Origin: Hyunsoonleella aestuarii
GTDB lineage: Bacteria; Bacteroidota; Bacteroidia; Flavobacteriales; Flavobacteriaceae
Assembly (NCBI RefSeq): GCF_006148925.1
Contig: NZ_VAWB01000001.1
Location: 1,764,001 to 1,828,000, forward strand
Length of the DNA stretch: 64,000 nt
Direction: 5' to 3'
The translations under genes and the position numbers were made by a program. The notes below the pieces were generated by a model. It saw only the letters and a list, made by a program, of their open reading frames with translations. It had not been told where the DNA came from and ran no database searches. How positions within the stretch are numbered: position 1 is the stretch's first letter; the number at the start of each line of letters is the position of its first letter. Shown here piece by piece: positions 15,814-25,363 of the stretch.

Positions 15814-16551
15814 TTAGATTTTGATCTCCAATTCTTTATTAATTTGTGCGATTAAAGTATCTAATTTTGGAAATTCATTTTTGTAATAATGATTGAGCCT
15901 TCTATTATAGAAAACTCTATCGGAAACATTATTTAGAAAAAGACGATCATTAAAAAGATTTTTTTTAATTTTATTGTTAATCGGTGGTTGTTCGCTATTA
16001 AAATTGTAAATATCTATATGGTGACTCAAATATTCATCATAAACTTGTTTTGAGTTTATACTATACTCTTCCCATTCACGAATTTCTTTTAGGTTATCCT
16101 TCCAAGACCCAATAGCTAAACGAATATTATCATTTTTAATATTATTTAATGCTCCAGAACTTAATAAGTCTTGTATGGTTCCTTCTCGTGTTTTATAGGT
16201 TACAAAACTGCCGCCTCTCATTACAAGTTTGATAAATTTTTCCATTCCAAAATCTTCCAATTCACCGTGATAAAGTTTTAAAATTGAATCGGAAGCTGCA
16301 GCTAATTTTTCTGTTTTTTTAATGATCCGATTTAATTCTTTTTTATTTGTTATGAGATCATTTTTAAAATTATTTAAGAATTGTATTTCTTTGGCCGTAT
16401 CCTTTCGATTTTCATTCCAATTATTAATTTGAAGTGCAATCAATATACCTAAAATAACGAGTATTATCTCACCAATTGCATAAAGAAGATACTTACTGAA
16501 TTTATTTTCAGAGAGTAATTGTTGTCTAACTTTTCTAAAGAATTTTATCAC
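15814..16551 (-). CDS. DUF6090 family single-pass membrane protein
   Basis: Protein of 245 residues with the DUF6090 N-terminus: basic cytoplasmic stretch MIKFFRKVRQQLLSENKFSK, then a transmembrane helix ending in ILIALQINNWNENR, then about 195 residues of helical extracytoplasmic domain. The family mid-motif is seen as DLLSSGALNNIKNDNIRLAI. It is a distant paralogue of the five tandem copies at 53.5-57.4 kb. It is the first gene of the cassette-like block, and the gap upstream (16552-16632) has only a weak arm-like sequence. Function unknown. Confidence 0.82.
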   Translation of the reverse strand: MIKFFRKVRQQLLSENKFSKYLLYAIGEIILVILGILIALQINNWNENRKDTAKEIQFLNNFKNDLITNKKELNRIIKKTEKLAAASDSILKLYHGELEDFGMEKFIKLVMRGGSFVTYKTREGTIQDLLSSGALNNIKNDNIRLAIGSWKDNLKEIREWEEYSINSKQVYDEYLSHHIDIYNFNSEQPPINNKIKKNLFNDRLFLNNVSDRVFYNRRLNHYYKNEFPKLDTLIAQINKELEIKI

Positions 16552-16646
16552 TGGTTAGCGGTTGGTTATAATGAAGGAACTAAAGTAAATTAAGTCATAG
16601 ATATGGTGATAATTAGCTATACAATTTACTGTTTATTTCTGTAAGT

Positions 16647-16680
16647 AAAAAGCCTGTTTCATAATTTGAAACAGGCTTTT
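16647..16680 (-). terminator. pnp terminator
   Basis: Perfect 14-bp stem AAAAGCCTGTTTCA/TGAAACAGGCTTTT with a 6-nt loop, 25 bp after the pnp stop; usable in both directions because of the flanking A and T runs. Confidence 0.9.
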
Positions 16681-16705
16681 AAAACTATTGAATTCTTGGA
16701 AAGAA

Positions 16706-18973
16706 TTAATCTTCTTTCTTATCTTCTCTAGGTTTTCTATCGTCTCTGCGATTATCTCTACCTCTGTTGTCACGTCCGCGATTATCTCTACCTCTGTTAT
16801 CGCGTCCACCACCTCGGTTATTATCTCTTGGTGGTCTCGCAACATAACCCTCTGGTTTGGGTAAAATTGCTTTTCGAGACACTTTCTCTTTACGCGTTCT
16901 TGGGTCCACACCAAAGTATTTCACATCAAAAACGTCGCCCATGTTTACAACATCACTTACATTTTCTGTGCGTTCCCAAGCCAATTCACTAACGTGTAAT
17001 AATACCTCGTTTCCTGGAGCATCTGCGTATTCTACAACCGCTCCAAAATCTAGCATTTTAATAACCTTTACTTCGTAAACACTACCAACTTCAGGTTTAA
17101 ACATAAGTGAATCTATTTTTGCCATAACAGCATCAATACCTTTGCTACCTACACCTAAAACTTCTACTATACCTTCTTCGGTAACTGGATCTTCGTTAAT
17201 TACAATAGTCGTCTCAGTTTCTTTTTGTAATTCTTGAATTACTTTTCCACCAGGACCTATTAAAGCGCCAATAAATTCGTTTGGAATGCGTCTAGTAACC
17301 ATAGTAGGCGCGTGCTCTTTTACTTCTGCATTAGGTGCAGCAATCGTATCAGTTAATTTGCCCAAAATGTGTAAACGACCTTCACGTGCCTGTTTTAGTG
17401 CATTCACTAAAATCTCGTAGCTTAATCCTTTTACTTTAATGTCCATTTGGCAAGCAGTAATACCGTCTTCGGTACCTGTAACTTTAAAATCCATATCCCC
17501 TAAGTGATCTTCATCACCTAAAATATCAGATAATACAGCGTACTTTCCAGAATCAGTATCAGAGATTAATCCCATAGCAATACCAGAAACAGGTTTCTTT
17601 AATTGTACACCAGCATCCATAAGCGCCATTGTACCAGAACAAACCGTTGCCATAGACGACGAACCATTAGATTCTAATACCTCAGATACGACACGAACAG
17701 TATAAGGACAATCTTCGGGAACCATACCTTTTAAAGCACGTTGCGCCAAATTACCATGTCCTACTTCACGACGTGAAGTACCACGAATTGGTCGCGCTTC
17801 ACCTGTTGAAAAAGGAGGGAAGTTATAGTGTAAATAGAAACGCTCTTCACCTTCAAAAGATGGCATATCAATTTGGTTTGCTTCTCTACTAGTACCTAAA
17901 GTAACTGTAGCTAATGCTTGAGTTTCCCCACGTGTAAAGATTGCCGAACCATGTGTAGACGGTAAATAATCTACCTCACACCAAATTGGTCTAATTTCAT
18001 CTGTTTGTCGCCCGTCTAAACGTAAACCTTCGTTTAAGGTTAAGTCTCTAACGGCAGCTTTTTCAGCTTTAGAGTAGTATTTAGACACTAAACCACCAAA
18101 GTCTTCTAATTCTTCTTCACTAAATGTGGCCTTAATTTCTTCTTTTATTTCAGCAAATGCAGCGCCGCGTTCATGCTTAGCAGAACCAGCTTTGGCCACA
18201 GCATACACTTTGTCGTATGCCATATCATGGATTTTCTTTGCTAAATCTTCATCTTCGCGTTCTGGCTCATACTCACGTACTTCTTTTTTACCGAAAGCTT
18301 CAGCTAAAGCTACTTGTGCAGCACATTGTACCTTAATAGCTTCGTGTGCAAACTTAATAGCCTCAGTCATTTCTTCTTCAGAAATCTCATCCATCTCACC
18401 TTCAACCATCATTACAGAATCAGCAGAAGCACCAATCATCATATCGATATCAGATTCTTCTAACTGTGCTCGTGTTGGGTTGATTATAAATTCGCCATTA
18501 ATACGTCCAACTCTAGCTTCAGAGATTGGGCATTCAAATGGGAAATCAGATAATTGAATAGCTGCCGAAGCTGCTAAACCTGCCATAGCATCTGGCATAA
18601 CTTCATCATCATGAGACATTAATTGAATCATTACCTGAGTTTCAGAATGATAATCTTTTGGGAACAACGGACGTAAAACGCGGTCTACTAAACGCATCGT
18701 TAAAACCTCCCCGTCACTAGGTCTAGCTTCTCTCTTAAAGAAACCACCCGGGTAACGTCCTGCAGCAGCAAATTTCTCTCTGTAGTCTACCGTTAACGGT
18801 AAAAAGTCAACATCTGCTTGTTTGTAATTGGAAACAACTGTACATAATAACATACATTTTCCAGATTGCACCACAACGCTTCCATGCGCTTGTTTTGCTA
18901 ATTTTCCGGTTTCAATAGAAATTTCTCTACCGTCACCTAGGTCAATGACCTCTTTAAAAACTTTTGGAATCAT
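16706..18973 (-). CDS. pnp: Polynucleotide phosphorylase
   Basis: Protein of 755 residues; the phosphate-dependent 3'-5' exoribonuclease of RNA turnover. Order: first RNase PH domain (1-230), all-helical linker, second RNase PH domain (about 310-545, with [20 protein letters not shown] and TRRIPN), KH domain ([17 protein letters not shown], GxxG loop GPGG), and S1 domain ([20 protein letters not shown]). The tail from about 705 is an RGRDN repeat rich in Arg, Gly, Asp and Asn, encoded by 30-bp DNA repeats; such tails are usual RNA-binding extensions in Bacteroidota. It follows rpsO on the same strand, the classic rpsO-pnp order. Confidence 0.97.
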   Translation of the reverse strand: MIPKVFKEVIDLGDGREISIETGKLAKQAHGSVVVQSGKCMLLCTVVSNYKQADVDFLPLTVDYREKFAAAGRYPGGFFKREARPSDGEVLTMRLVDRVLRPLFPKDYHSETQVMIQLMSHDDEVMPDAMAGLAASAAIQLSDFPFECPISEARVGRINGEFIINPTRAQLEESDIDMMIGASADSVMMVEGEMDEISEEEMTEAIKFAHEAIKVQCAAQVALAEAFGKKEVREYEPEREDEDLAKKIHDMAYDKVYAVAKAGSAKHERGAAFAEIKEEIKATFSEEELEDFGGLVSKYYSKAEKAAVRDLTLNEGLRLDGRQTDEIRPIWCEVDYLPSTHGSAIFTRGETQALATVTLGTSREANQIDMPSFEGEERFYLHYNFPPFSTGEARPIRGTSRREVGHGNLAQRALKGMVPEDCPYTVRVVSEVLESNGSSSMATVCSGTMALMDAGVQLKKPVSGIAMGLISDTDSGKYAVLSDILGDEDHLGDMDFKVTGTEDGITACQMDIKVKGLSYEILVNALKQAREGRLHILGKLTDTIAAPNAEVKEHAPTMVTRRIPNEFIGALIGPGGKVIQELQKETETTIVINEDPVTEEGIVEVLGVGSKGIDAVMAKIDSLMFKPEVGSVYEVKVIKMLDFGAVVEYADAPGNEVLLHVSELAWERTENVSDVVNMGDVFDVKYFGVDPRTRKEKVSRKAILPKPEGYVARPPRDNNRGGGRDNRGRDNRGRDNRGRDNRRDDRKPREDKKED
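16748..16807 (-). repeat. Two 30-bp tandem repeats inside pnp tail
   Basis: Units 16748-16777 and 16778-16807 differ at only two or three positions (GCGATTATCTCTACCTCTGT then TGTCACGTCC or TATCGCGTCC). Each encodes [10 protein letters not shown]. Unit number can change by slippage without breaking the frame. Confidence 0.85.
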
Positions 18974-19118
18974 AAATTTTTTCTTGTGTTCAAGTCAAAA
19001 ATTGCTTGAATCATGTTAAACAATGGTCGTTGTGTTGTGTAGTTGTTGTGTGACCAATGAAAAACTATAACTAGCTTCTTCAATGCGTGCTTTAAACTCT
19101 TACGCTAGAGATATATAT

Positions 19119-19206
19119 TTGGGCGTTACCCTTCTTTAGGTCGGGTCGGGCTTTCGGTAGTCGCTCTCTGTGAGGAGCTCCAACAATACCTCAATCCCTA
19201 ACGCAA
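19119..19206. repeat. GGGCGTTACCC-type dispersed structured repeat, copy 1
   Basis: An 88-bp element in the 270-bp gap between pnp and rpsO. It opens with TTGGGCGTTACCC and closes with TCAATCCCTAACGCAA; GCGTTA and TAACGC can pair across the whole element. Inside are GGGTCGGGCTTTCGG and an AGCTC-containing stem. A second copy lies at 38732-38816. The rest of the gap (18974-19118) holds no gene. Confidence 0.7.
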
Positions 19207-19211
19207 AAAGA

Positions 19212-19237
19212 AAAACCACGTTACATAACGTGGTTTT
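19212..19237 (-). terminator. rpsO terminator
   Basis: Perfect palindrome with arms AAAACCACGTT/AACGTGGTTTT and a 4-nt loop, 6 bp after the rpsO stop; separates rpsO transcription from pnp. Confidence 0.88.
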
Positions 19238-19243
19238 AGTCTT

Positions 19244-19513
19244 TTATTTTCTTAATCCTAATTCTTTAACTATGGCACGATATCTTAAAATATCTTTCTT
19301 AGTTAAGTAATCTAGTAAAGCACGACGCTTTCCTACTAATTTCACTAACGAACGCTCGGTATTATAATCTTTACGATTGTTTTTTAAGTGTTCGGTTAAG
19401 TGGTTAATTCGTTGTGTAAATAACGCAATTTGTCCTTCTGGACTACCGGTATCGTTTTTTCCTTTACCGTGTTTTGCGAACAATTTTTCTTTTGCTTCTT
19501 TTGATAAATACAT
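19244..19513 (-). CDS. rpsO: 30S ribosomal protein S15
   Basis: Protein of 89 residues, standard length for S15, starting MYLSKEAKEKLFAKHGKG at 19513 (a longer in-frame ATG at 19570 adds 19 unrelated residues). Conserved motifs: GSPEGQIALFTQRINHLTEHL and SLVKLVGKRRALLDYL, which contact 16S rRNA and S6/S18 in the platform. Gene order rpsO-pnp is conserved widely; here they are separated by a terminator and a dispersed repeat. Confidence 0.97.
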   Translation of the reverse strand: MYLSKEAKEKLFAKHGKGKNDTGSPEGQIALFTQRINHLTEHLKNNRKDYNTERSLVKLVGKRRALLDYLTKKDILRYRAIVKELGLRK

Positions 19514-19612
19514 GCTAATATTATTGTAAATGATTTTTATGTATACGAAAGCCTTTCTTTCGAGCGGCAAATATAGTAATTTTTAATGATTCACAAATAA
19601 CATGATCTAAAT

Positions 19613-19640
19613 AAAAAAAGAGCCAGATGGCTCTTTTTTT
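19613..19640 (-). terminator. accD terminator
   Basis: Hairpin AAAAAAAGAGCC-AGAT-GGCTCTTTTTTT, starting at the accD stop codon itself; a textbook intrinsic terminator for the minus strand. Confidence 0.9.
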
Positions 19641-20497
19641 TATGCTCTTAAAGGTTGATTTAAAATCAAATCTATATATTGATTTACCTTGTTTTTTAAT
19701 TCTTTCCGAAGTGTTATAAAGTCTAAGAAACCATGTTCCAACAAAAACTCCGAAGTCTGGAAACCTTCTGGTAATTCCTTTCCTGTGGTATCTCTTACAA
19801 TTCTTGGTCCAGCAAATCCAATTAAAGCACCTGGTTCGGCAATATTAATATCGCCCAACATAGCGAAAGAAGCGGTTGTTCCACCTGTAGTTGGATCCGT
19901 ACATAATGAGATATATGGTATTCCTGCATCGGCTAATTGAGCCAATTTAACAGAGGTTTTTGCTAATTGCATAAGCGATAAAGCAGCTTCCATCATTCTG
20001 GCTCCACCCGATTTTGAGATAATCATAAAAGGGATATTGTTCTTTAAAGCATAATCTGCAGCTCTCGCTATTTTTTCACCCACAACACTACCCATAGAAC
20101 CTCCAATAAAACTAAAATCCATACAAGCAACCACTAAGTCTTTACCTTTAGATTTTCCAACTGCCGCACGAACAGCATCTTTAAGTTTGGTTTTGTCTTG
20201 AGCGGCTTTTAAACGCTCTGGGTATTTTTTAGTATCAACAAATTTTAAAGGATCTTTAGATTCTAAACTAGCATCTAGCTCTTTAAATTTATTGTCGTCG
20301 AAAAGTATTTCGAAGTATTCTTTACTGCCAATTCTAACATGATAGCCATCTTCTGGACTTACGTAAAAATTTTGTTCAAGCTCTTTAGTATCTATTATTT
20401 TTCCAGTAGGCGATTTATACCAAAGGCCTTTAGGAGTGTCTTTTTTTTCTTCAGTAGACGTTTGTATTCCTTTATCTTTTCTTTTAAACCAAGACAT
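19640..20497 (-). CDS. accD: Acetyl-CoA carboxylase carboxyltransferase subunit beta
   Basis: Protein of 285 residues; with AccA forms the carboxyltransferase that makes malonyl-CoA for fatty acid synthesis. Crotonase-fold motifs are intact: [34 protein letters not shown] and [16 protein letters not shown], with [12 protein letters not shown]. Unusual: the four cysteines of the N-terminal zinc ribbon (CxxC...CxxC in E. coli) are replaced, reading SPTG and SPED at residues 29-32 and 47-50, although flanking sequence aligns. So this AccD has no zinc ribbon. Monocistronic with its own terminator. Confidence 0.96.
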   Translation of the reverse strand: MSWFKRKDKGIQTSTEEKKDTPKGLWYKSPTGKIIDTKELEQNFYVSPEDGYHVRIGSKEYFEILFDDNKFKELDASLESKDPLKFVDTKKYPERLKAAQDKTKLKDAVRAAVGKSKGKDLVVACMDFSFIGGSMGSVVGEKIARAADYALKNNIPFMIISKSGGARMMEAALSLMQLAKTSVKLAQLADAGIPYISLCTDPTTGGTTASFAMLGDINIAEPGALIGFAGPRIVRDTTGKELPEGFQTSEFLLEHGFLDFITLRKELKNKVNQYIDLILNQPLRA

Positions 20498-20657
20498 AGT
20501 GATTTATGATTTTATAATTTTGATATTGTTTTAAATTTCAAAATTAGTGTTAAGGATTAAGACAGATTTTAAAAATGTCTGACCACAAAATTAAACCTTT
20601 TTTTAAATTAGAAGTAACGGTCAAGTGTTTTTGTTATGGAAATCAATAATAGCGAAT

Positions 20658-20685
20658 AAAAAAGACTCTGAAAAACAGAGCCTTT
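20658..20685 (-). terminator. fba terminator
   Basis: Stem AAAG-CTCTG/CAGAG-CTTT with a single A/C mismatch and a 5-nt loop; the minus strand continues with a T-run. Lies 28 bp after the aldolase stop. Confidence 0.8.
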
Positions 20686-20713
20686 AATAATATGTTATGT
20701 TAATGACTAATCT

Positions 20714-21781
20714 TTATAAAGTATTAACATTATTTAAATCTTCGAACGCCTTTTTTAGTCGAGCTACAAAAGTTTTTTCACCTTCACGTAACCAAACTCG
20801 TGGGTCGTAGTATTTCTTGTTTGGAGAATCATCACCCTCAGGATTACCAATTTGAGATTTTAAGTAGTCTGCTTTCGCGCCCATATAATCTCTAATACCA
20901 CTCATAAATGCATATTGCAAATCGGTGTCAATATTCATTTTAATAACCCCGTAGCTAATGCCTTCGCGAATTTCTTCTACTGTAGAACCAGACCCTCCGT
21001 GGAATACAAAATCGATATGGTTTTCTTCAACACCATACTTTTTTGTAATATATTCTTGAGAATTTTTTAAGATTTTTGGCGTTAATTTTACATTTCCTGG
21101 TTTGTAAACACCATGTACATTACCAAATGCTGCAGCTATTGTAAACTGTGGGCTAACTTTACTTAACTCTTCGTAGGCGTAAGCGACTTCTTCTGGCTGA
21201 GTATATAATTTTGAAACATCGACATCACTATTATCAACACCATCTTCTTCACCACCTGTAATACCAAGCTCAATCTCTAAAGTCATACCCATTTTGCTCA
21301 TTCTTTCAAGGTATTGCTTACATATTTCGATGTTTTCTTCAATCGGTTCTTCAGAAAGGTCAATCATGTGAGAACTGAATAAAGATTTACCAGTTTCGGC
21401 AAAATGTTTTTCACTAGCATCAAGTAAACCATCTATCCACGGTAACAATTTTTTGGCACAATGGTCAGTATGTAAAATTACAGGAACACCATACGCCTCA
21501 GCTAATGTATGAACATGTTTAGCTCCAGCTACAGCACCAGCTATGGCCGCTTTCTGTCCGTCATTGCTCAAGCCTTTACCAGCATTAAATTGAGCTCCCC
21601 CATTAGAAAATTGAATAATTACAGGTGCATTTAAATCTCTTGCTGTTTCCAAAACACCGTTTATAGTATCGGAACCGATAACATTAACTGCTGGAAGTGC
21701 ATAATTATTAGCTTTAGCATGGTTGAAAATAGCTTGAACTTCTTGCCCTGTTGCTACTCCTGGTTTTATATTGTGTCCCAT
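20714..21781 (-). CDS. fbaA: Class II fructose-bisphosphate aldolase
   Basis: Protein of 355 residues, cleaves fructose-1,6-bisphosphate in glycolysis and runs in reverse in gluconeogenesis. Class IIa features: zinc/catalytic motif VILHTDHCAKKLLPW, LEIELGITGGEEDGV (zinc-binding), AAAFGNVHGVYKPGNVKL, FHGGSGST (phosphate-binding) and KMNIDTDLQYAF. Length and motifs match the E. coli FbaA branch. Single gene with its own terminator. Confidence 0.97.
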   Translation of the reverse strand: MGHNIKPGVATGQEVQAIFNHAKANNYALPAVNVIGSDTINGVLETARDLNAPVIIQFSNGGAQFNAGKGLSNDGQKAAIAGAVAGAKHVHTLAEAYGVPVILHTDHCAKKLLPWIDGLLDASEKHFAETGKSLFSSHMIDLSEEPIEENIEICKQYLERMSKMGMTLEIELGITGGEEDGVDNSDVDVSKLYTQPEEVAYAYEELSKVSPQFTIAAAFGNVHGVYKPGNVKLTPKILKNSQEYITKKYGVEENHIDFVFHGGSGSTVEEIREGISYGVIKMNIDTDLQYAFMSGIRDYMGAKADYLKSQIGNPEGDDSPNKKYYDPRVWLREGEKTFVARLKKAFEDLNNVNTL

Positions 21782-21914
21782 TTTTTTGTTAATATGATTT
21801 CTAAATTATTGAGAAACAAAAGTAATCAAAATTTCAATAATTAAATGTGATTATATGACTTGAATAGCTTAAAATAAAACTAAAACGTTATAGTGTTATA
21901 CAGAAATATGTGAG

Positions 21915-24440
21915 TTAAAAAGGGTAGTTTATACCAATATTATAGACCGCATTGGAGAAATTATAATCATTAAACCAACGATTTTCATCCCGATAAGACG
22001 GGTCGTATGTTTTAAATCCAATATCGAAACGAAACACAAAAAAACTAAAATCGTATCGCAAACCAAACCCAGAGCCAACGGCGATATCTTCCAAAGAATT
22101 AAATTCGGTAAATGTAGCGCGGTCGTCGTCAACATCGTCTAATACATTCCAAATGTTACCAGCATCAATAAATACTGCGGCGTTTAAATTTTCAAAAACA
22201 TTAAAACGCTGTTCTATACCCAATGCGAGTTTTAAATTGGCTTCATTAAACTCGTTTGTGGTTTCTGAACTTCCTGGTCCAAGACTATAAGCAGTCCAAG
22301 CTCGATTATCATTTGCACCTCCAGCAAAGAAACTCTTTGCGAATGGAATGTTTGTAGAGTTTCCATAAGGGATAGCAATCCCTAAATAACTGCGCATGGC
22401 AAGTACGTTCTTTTTACCTAAATCCCAGTGTTTAATATAGTCGAATTCGGTTTTTACATATTGTGAAAATGCCACATTAAAAATTTCAAAACGATCGTCA
22501 CTATCTTTTTGTAATCCTAATAATTGGGAAGCATTGGCTAATAAATTACCTGCTAACTCCAGTCTAAACCGAAAAATTGAAAAGTCTTCGTCAAATAAAT
22601 TGGTCCGTCCATCCTTGGTAAGACCAAAACTTGATGAAAAAATTAAGTTGTTCTCGGTTAGTCTTCCCTTTCTTTCGTTAATACTATTAATAGTTAATAA
22701 CTGGTTATTAGTAATTTCATTAGGTGTAGGTGTTGCGAGTGCGTAGTTAATGAAATTGTCGGCTTCGTCTGGAATGCTTAAAGTAGCAGAGGGATCTATA
22801 TAATTAACATCTTGGGCGATACTATTTAATGAGTTAAACGATGTGTCGTATACTCTAAAATAGTTTTCAACATTCAAATTTCTAACATATTGCACATTAA
22901 ATAAGTCCAGATTGTTAGTGATTTTATCGGATGGAGACCATTTGTAATTAAAGCTTCCGCTAAAAGTTTGTTTATCTAAACCAATATTAGTTTGACTTGT
23001 AGTCGACAAGCTAATACTAGTGCTTGGAGACATATATTTAGGAATTATTTTTTCGGTATTGAACGGTGAAAAAATTCGAGGTATGGTTAATCTTAAATCA
23101 ACACCAATTTCATTAATGTCAAAAAATGGATCGTTTTCATCGTTTTTATCTTTAGATGAACCTACCGAAGCAATACCCGAAACTTCAAATGTTTCAGCGC
23201 CTTTAAAAATATTACGAATTAGTAAACTAGGATTCAAACCAAACCCAACAGATTGAATGTTACTTTGGGAAACTTCTGCTCTAAAACCTAGGCTAAATTT
23301 CTTTAAGGGTGACAAAAATATGTTTGCGGTTAAAGTAGAATCGGTCTCTTCTACATAATTTATGTCGGGGTATTTAAATGTACGCAATTCACTTAAATGT
23401 CGATAAGATCTCGTTCTGTCTATATCTCTAAAAACCGTATTTGGTGTAATAAAAATTGCATCGGTTAAGGCTTTTGGCTTATAACGCATTTCTCCATAGC
23501 TGTAGAGATTATAATTATCATAGGTTATAGAATCTTTAAACGAATTACTTCTATTAGCAAAAGTACCATCTGTAATAATATTTACACGATCTACTTTAAA
23601 TATTTTAAAAGGAACGCGCTCTAAAGAATCGGGAGTTCTTATGGCTCTATCTTGTATTTGAACACCCACATTAACATTTTTATCTGTACCAATGGTATCA
23701 ATTTCAAAAGTGACATAGTCTTGACTAAAATGATAAAGACCTGAGTTTCGTAATTCGGTTGAAATACGCTCTCTCTCATTTTCAAAATTTTGTGTTCTAT
23801 ATTGTTCGCCTATTTTAATTAGTGAATTCTTTTCACTTGCTTCATATAAAAGCTCCACCAAAGGTGAGGTGATTTTTTTTGAAATAGAGTCAATTAGAAA
23901 CGCTTTTCCGGTGGTTATGTAGTAATCTATATTGGCTCGTTTATTCTCTGCCTTATTAATATAAAAAGTGGCGTCTACATCAAACCAACCATTATTAAAG
24001 TAATAATCTCTGAATCGTTTAATAGATTTACTTGTTTTCTTTGAACTTACAATTACTGGTGCCTCTCCAGTTTTCTTTAACCATGAATTAAATCCTTTTC
24101 GCGTTTCAATATCTTTGTCAAGTTGCTTCCTAGATAATAATTTAGTTTTGCGTTCAACCTTTTCAAGATCATTGTAAATTTTAGCTTGTAAAATGGAATC
24201 TATTTCTGGTCGAGCGGCATTATAGATATGCAAACGAAGTGGAACTCCAATGATTTTCCTATTCGGCTTTTGGTATAATAAATTATTAATAGTTTCAGAG
24301 CTTTCTTTTTTACCGTTTACTATAACCTTGTTTTCGGTAAGTAAATACTCGTTTTCAGAAATTCTTTTCACCGCATCACAAGATGATAAATAGGATGCAA
24401 GAACTGTAAGTACAAATATTTTAAAGAGTTGTTGTTTCAA
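21915..24440 (-). CDS. BamA/TamA-family outer membrane lipoprotein (TamL-like)
   Basis: Protein of 841 residues. A lipoprotein signal (YLSSC, Cys21) precedes POTRA-like repeats (to about residue 400; e.g. KKETSK-rich turns and DSLERVPFKIFKVDRV) and a C-terminal Omp85 16-stranded barrel with the family motif GGANDNRAWTAYSLGPGS (RGF-like lid-lock element) and a final strand NAVYNIGINYPF ending in aromatic F. The N-terminal lipid anchor marks the Bacteroidota TamL branch, which works with TamB in outer membrane assembly; no tamB is adjacent here. Divergent from an RNA methyltransferase gene. Confidence 0.88.
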   Translation of the reverse strand: MKQQLFKIFVLTVLASYLSSCDAVKRISENEYLLTENKVIVNGKKESSETINNLLYQKPNRKIIGVPLRLHIYNAARPEIDSILQAKIYNDLEKVERKTKLLSRKQLDKDIETRKGFNSWLKKTGEAPVIVSSKKTSKSIKRFRDYYFNNGWFDVDATFYINKAENKRANIDYYITTGKAFLIDSISKKITSPLVELLYEASEKNSLIKIGEQYRTQNFENERERISTELRNSGLYHFSQDYVTFEIDTIGTDKNVNVGVQIQDRAIRTPDSLERVPFKIFKVDRVNIITDGTFANRSNSFKDSITYDNYNLYSYGEMRYKPKALTDAIFITPNTVFRDIDRTRSYRHLSELRTFKYPDINYVEETDSTLTANIFLSPLKKFSLGFRAEVSQSNIQSVGFGLNPSLLIRNIFKGAETFEVSGIASVGSSKDKNDENDPFFDINEIGVDLRLTIPRIFSPFNTEKIIPKYMSPSTSISLSTTSQTNIGLDKQTFSGSFNYKWSPSDKITNNLDLFNVQYVRNLNVENYFRVYDTSFNSLNSIAQDVNYIDPSATLSIPDEADNFINYALATPTPNEITNNQLLTINSINERKGRLTENNLIFSSSFGLTKDGRTNLFDEDFSIFRFRLELAGNLLANASQLLGLQKDSDDRFEIFNVAFSQYVKTEFDYIKHWDLGKKNVLAMRSYLGIAIPYGNSTNIPFAKSFFAGGANDNRAWTAYSLGPGSSETTNEFNEANLKLALGIEQRFNVFENLNAAVFIDAGNIWNVLDDVDDDRATFTEFNSLEDIAVGSGFGLRYDFSFFVFRFDIGFKTYDPSYRDENRWFNDYNFSNAVYNIGINYPF

Positions 24441-24626
24441 ATAAGTATGAAATTAATTCAAGTATAAATCTAAAAACAAGGGTTTTGTTTTTTCGATTTA
24501 ATAATGTTGAGCTCTCGAATTCAAAAATACATTATTTGAATCGAAAAAAATATTTAAAATAATCTTATATTCTCTTAAACAAACACATCAATTTTCATTT
24601 ACTTTATAAACCAAAAACAAGATGTG

Positions 24627-25346
24627 ATGCTATCAAAAAGTCAAATAAAATTAATTACTAGTCTCAAGCAAAAAAAGTATAGACAACAACATGGACTTTT
24701 TGTTGTAGAGGGCATAAAAACAATAAAAGAGTTATTGCAGTCTAACCTTGTTTTACATACATTATATAGTACAGAATCACTCAATTTTAATGCCAAAGCA
24801 GGAATTTTAATTACCGAAGCGGAATTAAAACGCATTAGCTTTTTTAAAACACCTAATAAAAGTTTAGCCATTTTTGAAATTCCAAAGTCCAAACCAATTG
24901 AGAAAGATGGATTTTTTGTGGCTTTAGATGCTATTGGTGACCCTGGAAATTTAGGTACTATTATTAGACTTTGCGATTGGTTTGGAATTAAAGAATTGGT
25001 ATGCAGTAAAGAAACTGTAGATTGTTATAATCCTAAAGTTATTCAAGCAACAATGGGATCCATTGCAAGGGTGAATATAAGTTATGTCGACTTAAACGAT
25101 TTCTTACAGAGAACTTCTTTACCAATATTTGGTGCATATATGGACGGCGAAAATGTTTACAACATGGAATTGCCTAAAAAAGGAATATTGGTTATGGGCA
25201 ATGAGGCTCATGGGGTATCCAAAACCGTAGAGAATTTAATAAATAAAAAAATAGCCATTCCCCGGTTTGGTGATATTCAAGCAACAGAAAGTTTAAATGT
25301 TGCAACCGCTACAGCAATTTTATTGAGTGAGTTTAGTAGGGCCTGA
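24627..25346 (+). CDS. TrmH/SpoU-family RNA 2'-O-methyltransferase
   Basis: Protein of 239 residues from ATG 24627 (a GTG at 24624 is also possible). An N-terminal substrate-recognition domain (1-85, with GLFVVEGIKTIKEL) is followed by the SPOUT knot: motif 1 DAIGDPGNLGTIIRLCDWFG, motif 2 GILVMGNEAHGVS, motif 3 IPRFGDIQATESLNVATATA. Ribose-methylates rRNA or tRNA; target not identifiable. Divergent from the TamL-like gene, a neighbourhood I believe is common in flavobacteria. Confidence 0.92.
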   Translation: MLSKSQIKLITSLKQKKYRQQHGLFVVEGIKTIKELLQSNLVLHTLYSTESLNFNAKAGILITEAELKRISFFKTPNKSLAIFEIPKSKPIEKDGFFVALDAIGDPGNLGTIIRLCDWFGIKELVCSKETVDCYNPKVIQATMGSIARVNISYVDLNDFLQRTSLPIFGAYMDGENVYNMELPKKGILVMGNEAHGVSKTVENLINKKIAIPRFGDIQATESLNVATATAILLSEFSRA

Positions 25347-25363
25347 CCTAAAATTAATTTGTT

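Noticed and set aside
5648-16625. Calling the block a classical class-type integron
   Set aside because: No integrase gene, attI site or Pc promoter is visible, and the core boxes deviate from RYYYAAC and GTTRRRY. I report it only as attC-like.
16633-16914. Minus-strand reading frame rich in EVEII repeats
   Set aside because: It is the other frame of the RGRDN repeat at the end of pnp and runs into its terminator.
24480-24623. Possible RNA element in the TamL/RNA methyltransferase gap
   Set aside because: AT-rich spacer without stable stem or known riboswitch motif; probably only divergent promoters.
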